This document shows, one piece after another, positions 44,221-56,714 of a stretch of 64,000 nt of DNA. Source of the stretch: Vespula vulgaris (Eukaryota; Arthropoda; Insecta; Hymenoptera; Vespidae); NCBI RefSeq assembly GCF_905475345.1, contig NC_066595.1:6080001-6144000 (forward strand). The letters are read 5' to 3'. A model generated the notes under the pieces. The model was not told the origin of the DNA. It saw only the letters and a list, made by a program, of their open reading frames with translations, and did no database searches. Position numbers and translations under genes: made by a program. The stretch's first letter is position 1. Each line of letters opens with the position of its first letter.

Positions 44221-47004
44221 ATTAACAACCTCTACTCTCGCGTACACGCCGGCATATCTCTTTAATCGTAATTATCGTCTACAGGCGAACGACCAACCGG
44301 TAATAAATCATTGTTTCGATGAAAGTCGACTTGTTTTCTGAGCGTTCTTGTCGAAGGACGGTGACTACGCTAAGATTTTTATTAAAACGATAGGAAAAAA
44401 GAAAAAGAATACATAAGGAAAACATTTACAAAAGTTAAACGTTTTCGTTCGAAATTAAAAAAACGGGAAGAAGTCAATTTTTTTTTTTTTTTTTTTTAGA
44501 TACGTACACGTGTTCGGACTTCCAAATCAAATGTTATTTTATATCGTTCGAAAAAGAAGTTTGTTGTTTTCTTATGATCAAAAAAAATTATTTTATAGCT
44601 TTTGGTGCCAGTACGTGCTCGAAATCGTGCTGATGCTTATCGACAATCGTTAATTCTCTGTAACGTCATGTTATTTCGAAATCACACACTCGTATATTTA
44701 TTTTATTTTTATCGTCTCGAAGGTATCACAGTTATTTTATATCTTGAAATTTAATAATTGCTAAGTATAAGTTATATTTAGTAGAGTATAACGATATAAT
44801 TATACTCATTACATAAATATATTGCAAAGTATAATGATAATAATTAAATAATGTGTAATAATAAGTTATCAAAGTTAATAAGTTATAAAAGTTTCATATA
44901 GTGAAGTTACATGGTTTCATAAATATACAAGTTTTATATGGTTATATCTATGATGGACGGATGAAAGAGCATAAATTAGAATTGTTAATTCTGCAAAAAA
45001 ATACTTTTGATATTTCAAACGTAGTGTTAAGTTTTGAATGTAAAAGTTATTAATATATATCCCAATGCACTTGGAAAATTATATATCATACTCGTTTTTA
45101 AAATATTCTTTTTTTTCTTTTCCTTTTTTTTTGGAAATAATCTATATTATTAGGATAAAATTTTCAATTTGAATAATATATTTATTTTACGAAGCATGAA
45201 CATTTAATCGCTAAACTTTGTGATTATATTACAGTACGCGATAAGTATAAGTTATAAAATGCTTAAGAGTTTGAATCAGTGTTTTTTGATCTATCGGCTC
45301 GCAATAAAGTTTTAAAAAGCCACGAAATGATAATTGTTACTTTACGTCAAAACGAGGAAGATCATTAATTTGTCTTATATATTATTATAGATATTTCCGG
45401 AAGATTCAATGATCATAATCTATCAAGTTCTTCAAAATTAAAAATAGTACAACTGAATTCACAATACTTTTCCCTCTATTATACTGTATTTTTTGACATA
45501 CATATATTATAAGAATCCTAAATAAAATAACGATAAAGAAGAGTAATTAATGATTAGTAATATCAGAACAGTAAGTAAATTACGACAATAGGAAACATCA
45601 TTTTGATCGAGATATATAATTTATATTAAATCGTTTAATCGCCAAAGAGAGATATCATTTCTTTTTAAGAGGTAAAAATTCGATAATAATGGATGAAACT
45701 TTTCTAAACAAAACATATGTTTTCGATCGTCGTGCTCGTCGGTTTTGTTGTTCTTAGAGATGTAGTAATGTTTTGAAAGTAACGCCGTTTTAAAAGGTCA
45801 TACCTTTTAAAAACAAAAGTAAGACGTGAACAAAACGATCGACGTAATAATATCAATGAAACAATCACCGTGATAATCAACACGAAAACGAATAACACGA
45901 GAACTACCGACGTTCAAATTAAGTACAAAAATTATCGTATCGAAAACGCAACATCTTACTGTAAGTATGCATTTTATTTTAGTTAGATATGTATGTACGA
46001 AGTTATCGCCATTAATAAAAAAATCATTAGTTTTAAAATGGAACATTTATTTCGATTACGTCATTTTCTATAACATATTTATACGACAAGATATTTGAAA
46101 AATATATATATATATATGTATGCATGTATGTATGTATGTATGTATGTATGTATATAACATGGAGATATACGAAATATAAAAAGTTACAACACACCTTTAT
46201 TCGAATGAACGATGTAATTATTATAAAGACCGAACGTATTACGTAAGATAGATAATAACTTTTAACATTGAAAACCGTATAACTATTTAATAATTGGAAT
46301 ATATATTATCGAAAGTAATAATACTTACAAAGGTACTTAAAATTATGGAACTGATTATTTGTATTTTCTTTGTTTCTTTTATTAAGAGAAAGTTGCTTTA
46401 TTAAAAGCAATAATGAATATAGATAAAGGATAAGAAAAGAGGTTTTTGTTCGACTAATATTTTTCGATAAAGAGAACAATTATCTATCTATCTATCCATC
46501 TATCTATCTATTTATTTATCTCTTTCCTTCTCTCTGCCTCTATCCGTTTTTCTCGTACCAAATAACATTATGAATGAGTTTCTAAAACGGAGAAATACAT
46601 TATTATTCAGCCATTTAAATTATCGTTCCACGGAAGAGTAATATCGAATAAAACTTTAATCTGGGGTAATAAAATTTGTAAGTTTGAGTAATCGGGAAAA
46701 TGTTAAATAGTCGTAATTATATGTTACCGTGTACTTACGTATATGATCGATGAATTAACAAGAATAATTATAACGCGATATATCGTGACATTTTTATGTA
46801 GTTACATATATTTATGTATATACATATATATATATATATATATAAATAAATATATACACATAAATACATGCATATACATACATACACGCAAGATAGATTT
46901 AATCTAAATCACATTAAGATAGAAGATTGGAAGGAGAAAATATCGTTGGTGTGTTTCAAACAGCCAAGAACTTTTTCTGATGATACGTAATGGTAGTTAA
47001 ACGT
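44221..47004. other. AT-rich, low-information DNA
   Basis: 44370-46100 is AT-rich and free of GA/CT repeats; TATG repeat 46104-46152, ATCT 46482-46520, AT 46800-46895. No gene seen. Confidence 0.6.
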
Positions 47005-47069
47005 GTGGTGGCTGCACCACTCGTTCGGTAAAGAGCAATTCTGACATTACCACGAACACGTGGCACGTG
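47005..47069. promoter_or_regulatory. hairpin and tandem CACGTG E-boxes
   Basis: GTGGTG-GCTG-CACCAC (47005-47020) is a perfect 6-bp stem. CACGTG-G-CACGTG (47057-47062, 47064-47069) is a tandem of perfect class-B E-boxes as bound by bHLH factors such as Myc/Max or CLK/CYC. The surrounding 46.95-47.25 kb is the first GC-balanced, non-repetitive island after the AT-rich block. Confidence 0.45.
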
Positions 47070-47592
47070 GACCGTGTCGCTCGATCGACCGGCAAAAACC
47101 CTAAGTGCCTAAGCAACGCACAGCTTTCAGTGGACATCTGAAAAAGACGAGAGGAGTAGCTGCCTCGCGGAGCATGAACGCTCTGATCCTATATACGTGT
47201 CTTCTTCCACCAGAAACTATTATACCGGAAGCAAACTGAGATCCTGTACCGCTTTGTAAGCTATCTCTACGTTGGTGTGTATTCGTGTTTGTTCGTGCAT
47301 GTGCTCGAGCCCTGACAGAAAGAGAGAGAAAGAGAAAACACGAGAGATTATAAGAGCGTTTCTCGTAATATTCTTCTCGAGAGAAAGAGGAGTACTCTTT
47401 TTTTTCTTCTTCTACGTCATCTGCACGGCAGACTCTACTACTACTACTACTCGACAGTGACTCTTTTAAAATTTTCTACCAGCCATCGCGATTATTAAAT
47501 TCGTTCGCGTGACGAGCTCTCGTAAATGACCGGATATCCAGACTATTCCTGACCTTATACCATATGCAATAGATACATATAGACATATACAC

Positions 47593-47634
<42 letters not shown>

Positions 47635-48113
47635 GTTATAACACGGTAATTAATTATTTGCGATGTGATAAATAAGTATCGATAATGTTAAGCGATATCT
47701 CATTAAATTAACGTAATAATTCATTGTCAATCGTAATTAAGGATAGTGACGTGATGATCGTTAATTGAATAAAATATTAGCCAAGATCGATTTTCTATGG
47801 TACCATGGTCTACGTACGAGGACTTTTAAATGGGTCCCAATTAAGTAGAGAAAAGGTACGACAACGCCTACTATTAACAGAAAGCTAGATCTAATGGGTT
47901 AAATTTCATCTAATAATCTTTTCCTTAAACTTGTAACGCCAGATCGTTACAACATACAGGTTGATACACCTACACGATCGTAATGCTTACGGGATAGCTC
48001 GTTCGAAATAAATTTCGCCCTTCGAAACACTCTCGAAGACCCCCCTGGAATAATGGTTGTAAAGACGACGTCGTTGATGGCGAATCCCCATGTCCTTTTC
48101 TCTCCCCCTTCAG

Positions 48114-48266
48114 TTGGATCTACGGAATACGATACAACTACCTTTAAATTCTTCCTACTTCGTCTTTCACTCCTTATATCGACCTACATCCTTCGAACAA
48201 CAACTCCAATATTCAAATACCAATCGTACGACTTTCGTTCAAATTGAAAACAATTTATCGAGATAA
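48114..48266 (+). CDS. weak candidate terminal exon
   Basis: A pyrimidine-rich acceptor (CTTTTCTCTCCCCCTTCAG) is followed by 50 open codons ending TAA: LDLRNTIQLPLNSSYFVFHS at the start, Asn/Gln/Thr-rich after. A second frame is open across it, so coding is not established. Confidence 0.15.
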   Translation: MDLRNTIQLPLNSSYFVFHSLYRPTSFEQQLQYSNTNRTTFVQIENNLSR

Positions 48267-48316
48267 TCGGATTGAAACAAATGGAACAACTTGACAAGTT
48301 CGATCTAATAACAATA

Positions 48317-48348
<32 letters not shown>

Positions 48349-48472
48349 GCGTGATGATCTTTGGAATTATTCTAACTATAGATAATAGATATCGATATGA
48401 AATATATAGAAAATTTGTTAAAGAATTGTCGTCCTTGAATATGGATACTATCTACCACTCTCTATTCACTCG

Positions 48473-48512
48473 TCCATTATAGCTACTTACTGTGATAAGT
48501 AGCTATAATGGA
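48473..48512. repeat. perfect 17-bp stem, 6-nt loop inverted repeat
   Basis: TCCATTATAGCTACTTA, loop CTGTGA, then the exact reverse complement. Longest perfect non-microsatellite inverted repeat noticed. The stem stops abruptly on both sides. Too short for a microRNA precursor; could be a cruciform site, an RNA structure or the relic of a palindromic duplication. Confidence 0.85.
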
Positions 48513-48916
48513 GTTGAAAATATGGGATGAATGGAAAATTAACGAAAAAAGAAAGAAAAAGAAAAAGAACAAAAAACACGAAATGAACGAAAATCATTAC
48601 CAACGAGAGCCATTGAAATCGTGTTCTACCTCTTTTTTATTTGTTCTTTCCTTTTTTTTTTTATTTTCACTTTTATTTCTTTTTTCCACATCGGTTAATG
48701 ACGGTAGAGAGAAAGGATCGTTTTCGTTCGACGAAAAGGATATGTTTCCAGGAAACAACACGCGTTACATGTCGATCCTACCCTCAGTCCGAGTGGCCGA
48801 GTGAAATTATTATGAAGGCCCGGTTACGTATGTAAAAGGCACGTTTTGAGATGGTGTTCGCTCGCTTGTCGCCGCCTCGAGCAACTAACCTTCCTGTTGT
48901 TGCATGACCCATACCT

Positions 48917-48953
48917 CCTTCTTCTTCTTCTTCTTCTTCTTCTTCTTCTTCTT

Positions 48954-48986
<33 letters not shown>

Positions 48987-49022
48987 CCTCCTCTTCTTCT
49001 TCTTCTTCTTTCTCTTCCTCTT
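48917..49022 (+). repeat. long (TTC)n repeat
   Basis: About 35 TTC units with TCC interruptions near the 3' end; the largest TTC block of the window. Confidence 0.95.
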
Positions 49023-49689
49023 CAGCATCTTCACTAACTCAGCTTCTCTCTTTCTTCTCTTTCTTTTCTCTTTCTTCTGATTTCCTTTTGCTATTTCTTT
49101 TTATTCTCTCTCTTTGCCTATCTCTAGTCCTTCTCTCCTCTACTCTACCTATAGAGACCGGAGACAGATGCTGCCTTGCTTCTGCACGAAAACCTTTTGC
49201 TATTTTCTTTTCTTTTTCTTCGTCTTCTTCTTCTTCTATATATCGCGACACGCACGATTGGAGTCCTTTCGAGGAACGAGAACCTCGCGCGAGATAATCG
49301 TTTCGAAACAAAAAAGCAAAAGTGGCCCGGTCAAACTTTAATAAATGAGTTTATTAACGAGTGAAAAGATGCATCGAACGAATTTCGAGTCATTTCGGAA
49401 AGAAGTTAGACGATCAAATGGATTTTTAAATGATATAATGTATGTTATTTAAAAGAAGAAAAAAAAATGCATATATCAAACGTCGAGTTGCCTGCAACGA
49501 ATCAGATTGTAATCGTTCAGAATGTAAACTATATATAAAGAATATGTAAAGAAATTGAAATCTTTCGAAGGATCGATTAAAAGAGAGGAAGAAAAAGATT
49601 GGAGATAAAATTTATGTCGAAAGTAAAAAATCGATTTGGTATCGTTGTTGTATACGTGTGTACGTAGATACAGAGTGTATGTAAGTAGT

Positions 49690-49960
49690 TCATACATACA
49701 TATATAAATACATACGTACATATATACGTCTTTTGCGGCGATCTTTCCTCTCTCGAAGAGTACACGCTTCTCGACTGCGAAGGCTGGCTATTCGTTCGGT
49801 CGATGTCATCGGTGCCTTGGGCGAGCATATCCTTCTCGTACACATCTGACCTCGGTGGACCCGTAAGAAGCCCAACCCAATCTACCGACTCACCGAGCCA
49901 CCAAGCCCACCATTAGTAACCTACTCCGTTACGACGCCGACCGATCGAGAGACGATTTCG
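49690..49960. other. block open on both strands, possible exon
   Basis: Non-repetitive, about 50% GC, no stops in several frames. Minus strand: SDVYEKDMLAQGTDDIDRTN then SQPSQSRSVYSSREERSP, with a weak GTCAG acceptor and GTACGT donor. Plus strand: LLDCEGWLFVRSMSSVPWAS with a donor CCC|GTAAGA at about 49863 or a stop after SPSHQAHH. One strand may be coding, or the block may be a conserved non-coding element; the sequence alone does not decide. Confidence 0.25.
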
Positions 49961-52525
49961 ATTCGCTCGCTCCTCCTTTCGCGAACGATGCATTAAGGTA
50001 ATGATACACTCCTGTCGCATTTCGAAGGAACACGTGAAAATATCGATTCCATTGAGTGCCCTGGCACGACACACATACACACACAAATACACATATTTTT
50101 ATATAGACACACATACTCACACGACGTACATGTATAGAACGAACGTCTTTTAATAGAACGTAAGAAGAACGTAGAAATATATCTGTTTCTTTCTTTACTT
50201 TTTCTTTCGTTTTGTTTTTCTTTTTTTTTCTTTTTTTTTTATTATTATTATTCTTATTTTAATGTATAGATATTAATATAGACTTGCGTAGAAGCAACTC
50301 GTGCATCAGTTTCGATCTTACGTTTGCATTGGAAAAAATCGACGAACCAAGCCGGTCCTGTGAATCAAGATAGTCGAAGAAAAAGCAATTGGTATTAATA
50401 AATCCAGTCCGTAGGGTTCGACGACGATATCTTAATTATCCGCGAGGAAGTTCTACCATACGCGACGCAAATACTCTAAAGAGGTCCTCCATTCGACGTA
50501 TAGGAGAGCGGTAAAACTTGATTTCATGATTTCGCATAAATTATCGGCGAGGGTAGAGTGCCGCGGATCGCTTCGAGGCGATGCGAAGAAAGCTGCAGAA
50601 GAGAGAGAAAGATAGAAAGATAGAAAGAGAGGAGAGAGAGAGAGAAAGAAAGAGAGAGAGAGAGAGAGAAAGAGATGGAAACGGAGGGACGGGAAATATT
50701 AATAATCCCATTCACGAGCCGTCGGACGTATCCCACGTCTTTATACACGCGGAATTTGATAGCTCGAGGGAAGACTACATCGGCAGACGCTTTTTGCAAG
50801 ATCCATTCGTTCCTCTTAGACCGTCAGAATTATTAATATCACTGACTTGAAAAAAGAAAGTAAGAAAGATAGAAAGAAAGAGGGAGAAAAAAGAAAGAAG
50901 GAAAAAAAAAACACAGGAAAAGAGAAAAAAGATAAGAATCTTCCTTTCCTTTCCTTTCCACTTGCCACTTGTTTACACTTCCCTTTATTTTCACTCTCCT
51001 CGCTCGAACACCTTCGACAGAGATTATCTTTGCTTGGAATGAGAAAGAGAAAGAGAAAGAGAGAGAGAAAGATTGTGATCTCAATGTATCACGATATATA
51101 AAATTACAATATAATTATCGATTGGTTAATGAAATTCTATCGATGGTAATCCGATCGAATCAATCGAGATACTACGGGAAATGCAACAAAGTCGGCAAGT
51201 CAGTAATGATTATTTTTATCCTTCGAAATGAATTATGTATCCTGGCCGACGACAATCTCGGTGAAGTCTTAATTCAATGCGTCGTTGCCGCGCAATAAAC
51301 CGGGCAATAAAACGTGCTCCCCGACTAGAATCGACGGGGTTCAAAGGGTCATAAATGCCAAAGTTAATAAGCCACGTGAAACGAGGTAGATTCAATGAAA
51401 GCGCGGCATATTCGATTGCGAAGCGATCAACGTGACGTGAAAACTGAGAGAGAAAGAAGGGGAGAGAAATTTCTATGTCCTTTGGACCTTTCGTCTCCTT
51501 TTATTTTTTATTTCCTTTCTTTTTTTCTTATTTTCTCTTTTTCTTTCTTTCTTTCTTTTTTTTTCTTTTTCTATTTGACTCACTTTCCTTTTAGGAAATC
51601 AATACGAACGTAAGTTACTCATGGAGAAACGTAAGTATTTCTCGATGCTGTCGTGCACCTAGATTCCTGATTCTCGTTTGGCAGCAAAGCAGAAGAAAAA
51701 GGAAAAGAAAAAGAAAAGGATGATGAAGAAGAAGAAGAAGAAGAAGTGACCGGACGCGGTTGACAACGACTAATGGTTCGAACGTTACGAAGAATACGCG
51801 AGATATAAACTCGAGCTGAGTTTGGTTAGCGAGATTTGTTCGATTTTTTTTTGACAATATTTTTCTATATATTATTGGATCATTTTAAATCGATTTCTTT
51901 GAGCACTCAATTAAATAATATTATACATCGATAACCAATAACATCTTATTGATATTACTCGAGAATTATATCGTAAGATAGATACGAAATATTTTATCGC
52001 TTAACGATCTCGATCATCGACGATTTTAAGAAAGAAGAAAAAAGATATTATTCTTTCGTCCTATATTCACGAAAAATACATTTAATAAGGATTGATCGAA
52101 ATCGGTGGACTTATACCGACTTCGTAATTCGAACATCTTATCTCTTTTTGGAATAGCAACTTTTGATAAGGGGAAAAAAACAAAAAGGAAAAAAAAGTAA
52201 ACACATCATTGTTGAGTATCAAGATATCATCCTCCGTTATCTATATCGACCCTCTCTCTCTCTCTCTCTCTCTATCTTTCTTTTCCTTCTTTTTTTCATG
52301 CAGCAGCATTTGCTTGGTTTTTATTCAATCCTCACCGATCCTCCCTCAGATAGGATGCATGTATCCGAATAGAAATCAGAAGAAGTAAGATAGCAACAGC
52401 ATCCGGAGCAACGCCATCCGTTACAACGTCCAAGCTCGAGAGAGCAACGCCAGCATCCATTACCCTCGACCAAGCTTATTGTATTCTCCCTTTCGTTGAA
52501 TCCTTTTCCTCCTCCTCCACCTTCT
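49961..52525. other. non-coding or weakly open DNA
   Basis: CA 50069-50120, T/A-rich 50185-50270, GA 50619-50675, A/G 50850-50935, T/C 51500-51590, GAA 51720-51748, CT 52253-52276. 50690-50850 is open on both strands (plus: EPSDVSHVFIHAEFDSSRED) without splice sites. 51240-51400 is unique and includes GGTTCA-AA-GGGTCA. Confidence 0.5.
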
Positions 52526-52825
52526 CCTCCTCCCTCTGTTCCTTCACGTTCACCAACGTTTCTCCGCGTCGTCACGAAACACACTTTATTAATGTCTTTA
52601 TTCGTTGCATTCAACGTGCGAACGGACCCCGAAAGGTACACGAATAAAGTCCCGGTCTGCTTCTTGAATAAGAGTTCGCTTGCATTACCTGCCGTTCCGA
52701 GGATGGTCTATCAACGTCCTCTCGCATCGAGGACTTTCACTCGATTAAGAATTGCGTTAGGAGAGGTTAATGGTGGACTATGTAACGTCGTCCGGCGTTA
52801 CATTGATTTAAATACGTCGAGTTAA
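52526..52825 (+). CDS. roughly 100-aa ORF with Pro-rich start, unrecognised
   Basis: Open from before 52496 to TAA at 52823-52825; no ATG before codon ~33. A CCT-repeat part encodes PPPPPSPPPSVPS; the rest is complex (VCFLNKSSLALPAVPRMVYQ, then RTFTRLRIALGEVNGGLCNV). The 3' part overlaps an 8-bp inverted repeat. It may be an exon fragment or chance. No donor or acceptor of quality at its edges. Confidence 0.18.
   Translation, partial: PPPSVPSRSPTFLRVVTKHTLLMSLFVAFNVRTDPERYTNKVPVCFLNKSSLALPAVPRMVYQRPLASRTFTRLRIALGEVNGGLCNVVRRYIDLNTSS
52780..52803. repeat. 8-bp perfect inverted repeat
   Basis: ATGTAACG, loop TCGTCCGG, CGTTACAT, within the ORF ending at 52825. Confidence 0.6.
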
Positions 52826-55105
52826 AGGGCACAACACGTCTGATCCTCTCCATGAAAGCAAGTATATTAATATCCTCTAAATACATTTATTTCCTTCATT
52901 ACTATTATTATTATTATTATTATTATTAATTTGTTATTATTATTATTGTCGTTGTTATTCTTTTCTTCTCTCTTTTTTTACTTTTTAAATCACGTTTCTC
53001 TCCCGTCACGTTTAAGGAATCGTGATTTTTCTACCTTATGACCCAAGTCTTCGATTAAAAACAGACTAGTCATTATGTCGTCGTTAAAAACGATACCACC
53101 AGTTAAATCGTGTTAAATTACGCGAAAGGGGAACGGTTCGACGAAGGCGAAACGCGGCCCCGTAAATCGCTCGTCTATGCGCCAAGAAAGGTGTAGAAGG
53201 TGCACGATCGCGAGTGCAATCAATGAGCGATAATCGTAATTACGTTGGCGATTAACGGTTCGGTTCTTCGCTCACCTCCTTTGCACTTCATCGCTCGCGT
53301 TCTTCCTCTTTTTTTCCTTCTTATTTTCTCTTTTCTCGTTCTTCTCTACTCGTTCCTTTTATTTTATTATCCTTTTCCTTCGTCTCTTCTCCGTCTTCTT
53401 TTAACGTGAATCTTCTTTCTTTTCTTATTACGCTAGCTCGTACGATTATTTTGAAGGAACCCGTTAGAGATTTCCCGTCGATATTAGAAAGTGCGACGAC
53501 AGAACGACATCTCCGATAATCGAATGCATTAACCTTCGTTAGAAGAACGAAGCACGAATGGAAGTCATCGTTCATCGTCGTTTCGACGTGTTCTTTTCAC
53601 AGATGACTCGGCCGTACACACCTTCTAATTCCATCGTGTCTTCGTCGATCGATCTTCTTTGTTCTAAGTGGGATGAACGCGAAGAATAGAGCGTGTAATT
53701 TTGTTCTAAGAAGCAATTATCTTCACGACCACGAACTTTCTAAGGATACGGCTACAGTGTATAGGCGCAGCATTCGTTGCGTACACGTTCTCTCTCTCTC
53801 TTTCTCTATCTATCTATGTATCTATCTATCTATCTATCTATCTATTTCTATCTATTCATCTTTCTTGCACACAATATCTCCCTTTCCCGATAGGGGTATC
53901 CAATAGTTAACCACGTTGTATTCGTAGCACGTTTCGGTCACGGACGTCTTTTATGTTCTCGACTTTGCGTTAAAAAAGAAGAAGAAGAAGAAGAAAAGAA
54001 GGATATCAAAATCGGGAGAAGATCTTTAAAACGTTTCGCGGCGATTATCGAGGCAACGCTCTTAACGTTTCAATATTTCACCATTTCGTTCGAAATAAAT
54101 TATTATCTTGTCGTGCTTTCACTCGACTACAATTAATCTTGTTCAAGCGATTTCGTTGCCGAGATAAAAGGCAGCCGGAGTGACTTCTGGTATGCGGTTT
54201 CACCGATAAAGTCGTACCGCGTACGTTCGAACGGTTTCCTTACTAGCTCGTTAACGACTTCATTCTTGCGAGAACTATCGATGAAAAAAAAAATGAAATA
54301 AAAAATTAAAAAAAAAAGAAAGAAGACAAAAAGAAAAGAAGAGAAAAAAAAGGAGGAGGAAGAAGAAAGAAGTCTCAAGACAAAGGCGCATAATTACCAA
54401 TGCAAAAGGCAATCGTTTCGTTTCGTTTCGTTTCGTTCTGATCGTACGTTCGAACGTGGCACGATCAGAAGAGATCCTCGCCGAATGTGCCTGATTATTT
54501 GAGAGTAGAAGTAAAGTTCGTTGAAGTAAGACAAGAAAGCTTCTTTGGAGTCCTCCTAAACGTGTACTTACATACATACGTACTTACTACTAGGCTGTAA
54601 ATAAGCGTATCGTGCTAGAGGAATCCTCATTAGCATCGTAACACCGACGTAAGTTATTGCGCCTAATGATAGAGGCGCCCTTTCAAGGACTTTTAAAGTT
54701 CTTCCAGAACTTCCCACCTGAGATCCTTAGAACGAATATACGATGAGTAGTTTGCGGTAGAAGAAAATCGGACGATTGAGAGATACGTTGTCTCATCGAC
54801 GAAGAGTTTCTTCTTCCTGTTCGTTTTCTTCTTCGTTTTCTTCTCTCTCTCTCTCTCTCTTCTTCTTCTTTTTTCGAATCGTTGAAAGAAAAAAAAAAGA
54901 AAAGAAAGAAAAGAATTATAAAGAAGAGAAGGACAGTTAGACGAGTAGGCAATCGATAGGTAATTTTGATCAGGTTTTATCGGATTCGAGTAGAGGTATA
55001 AGTTCTTTCAAGAAAGTATAAGTATTCGAGTTCGCAAGCAACGCGCTTTCGTGTATATTCGGTACGGACGAGAAAGAGAAATAATGAAAAGCCGAGCGAT
55101 AAATA
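52826..55105. other. non-coding, purine/pyrimidine tracts
   Basis: TTA repeat 52899-52950, T/C 53305-53425, CT/ATCT 53794-53860, A/G 54286-54375, TTTCG 54415-54438, TTC/CT 54810-54875. 53100-53300 is unique with TAATTAC and regulatory-looking. Confidence 0.55.
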
Positions 55106-55292
55106 ATGCATCGGCTACCGCGGGAGGCATATAACTCATTCCTCGGGTATATAGCCCGGCCTCCGCTTTTCTCCTTCTTCTTCTTCTTCTTCTTCTTTCT
55201 TTCTTTCTTTTCCTTTTTCTTCTTTCTCCTCTTTTTCTTCCTCCACCTTTTGCCGACCCCTACCACCACCGTACGTTGCAGCGGATTCCTAC

Positions 55293-55559
55293 CTGCCATA
55301 AATCCGGGCGCTACCATCCGAGGCTCTAATTGCATTATAAATTGTGCGTGCGCCTGCATCCTGGCGAGTGCACGCGGTGCACCGGCCTCCGAATGCCGCG
55401 TGTCGAATCGGCGCTTCCAGGATGCTGACCGGAATCGAGTAGAATCGACGTGGCTGTACGACGAGATAGCCTCGAAAGAGATCGCACCGACACCATCACC
55501 ATCACCATCACCATCACCATCACCATCACCACTACCAACACCATCAACGTCCCCACCGC
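55293..55559 (-). CDS. candidate 267-nt exon inside a 217-codon open minus frame
   Basis: The minus strand is open from 55622 to 54970. A donor GCAG|GTAGGA at 55292 and a possible acceptor GCCGTAG at 55560 would make a phase-1/phase-1 exon that fits between the 57580 and 2142 exons. It encodes a Gly-Asp run from the CACCAT repeat, then AISFEAISSYSHVDSTRFRS and ARMQAHAQFIMQLEPRMVAP near the end. The acceptor is weak. The plus strand is also open for 172 codons (55106-55624), with a good acceptor at 55280 and a Ser-Pro run. GC-rich block; coding strand undecided. Confidence 0.25.
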
Positions 55560-55624
55560 CTACGGCATCGATCGTTAAGGAGATCCAGAAGAGATTCGTC
55601 GATCTTACGGATCGGCGCGCTTAA

Positions 55625-56714
55625 TCCGACTCGTTGAGATCGATCGACTTATAAGTATCTTCCTCGCGATCGTTCCGAATTAACTTCAATCTCGTCGATC
55701 CGATTAAGCGGAATAAAAAGGGAGAAACTAGGTATATTTGTTAGTACAAAATCGATCTTACAAAATTACTAGGCGTATCTTCTAGGAGACTTATAACTCT
55801 ACCGATCGTCAGGCAGTTTGGATTGACATCATCGCTAATGACACGCGAATCTATCTTACTGGTTCATCGGCAATGCCTTATTAGGAGGAGCAGAGTGGCT
55901 TAGGCACTTTATCGTATGAAGGAACGAGCAAATAAAAAGAGAGAGAGAGAGAGAGATAAGGAGATAGAGAATAAGATTGCCAGAAGGCAAGCAGAGCCAG
56001 TATGATGTCATTCAGACGTAATGACACGTCGTCGTATCGACCGATGCGTAGCCGAACGATTATCTCGGAATCCAAGTAACCCGATCTACGGCAAACTCTA
56101 GAAAATTTTTCACTTTATCCATCTTGGTGAACGCTCCGCGAACGTCTTTGAAAACTTTGCTACGTGCTATGGTTTATATCATTTATGTCTAGTTCTTTCG
56201 GTATAACGAACGCGTTATTCCTCCATGATACAGATGAACGTCCGTTCTGACAGACGCATGGATTTCGATCATCGATCCATGATCCATCACTAAAGAGCAC
56301 GAACTAAACTCGACTTGAATGAATCTTATTCCCTGAGGTCCTGTATCGTGCGAGCTGAATGGTGCAGATCGTTAGATAGAGGATCGGTACCTGGACTCGT
56401 TCTATAAATCCTCCGTGAGTACAATTATCCGCTGGATAAGGATTATTGTTACTGCCTCGGCTGGATCCTGGCTTTTGCAGGAACGGCAAACAGCTACGAT
56501 AGATAGAGCAAGAGCAGAATGAGAAAGAGGAAGGATAACCCTCGTAAATACATTCGGTTTCCATTATGCGTGTGCCCGAGGACGTTGATAACGTAATAAT
56601 GAACCCTCGGCGTACCTAATGAGACCCATTCGAAAAACTTACTCCCTAATCGCGATCGATGTTCCACAGGTTTCTTCTTCGACCGGTGACACCTCATTCC
56701 TTTAACCCTTTTTC
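55625..56714. other. non-coding unique DNA
   Basis: Little repeat (GA 55938-55956). 56300-56560 contains GGATAAGGATTATTG (paired K50-type and Sox-type words) and an 86-codon minus frame with no splice support. Confidence 0.5.

Larger units (their letters stand above)
47070..49689. other. mixed non-coding DNA
   Basis: AT 47599-47631 and 48322-48350, TTC 48917-49022, pyrimidine-rich 49040-49110. 47800-48060 and 48680-48900 are unique, GC-balanced blocks without splice-flanked frames, apart from the weak candidate at 48114. Confidence 0.55.

Noticed and set aside
48770..48840. tRNA-like words (GAGTGGCCGAGTG, GGCCCGGTTACG)
   Set aside because: No cloverleaf: the acceptor stem, anticodon stem and T-loop GTTCRANNC cannot be placed.
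56304..56564. 86-codon minus frame with NNNPYPADNCTHGGF
   Set aside because: Attractive peptide but no splice pair, and the DNA looks regulatory (GGATTA and ATTGTT words).
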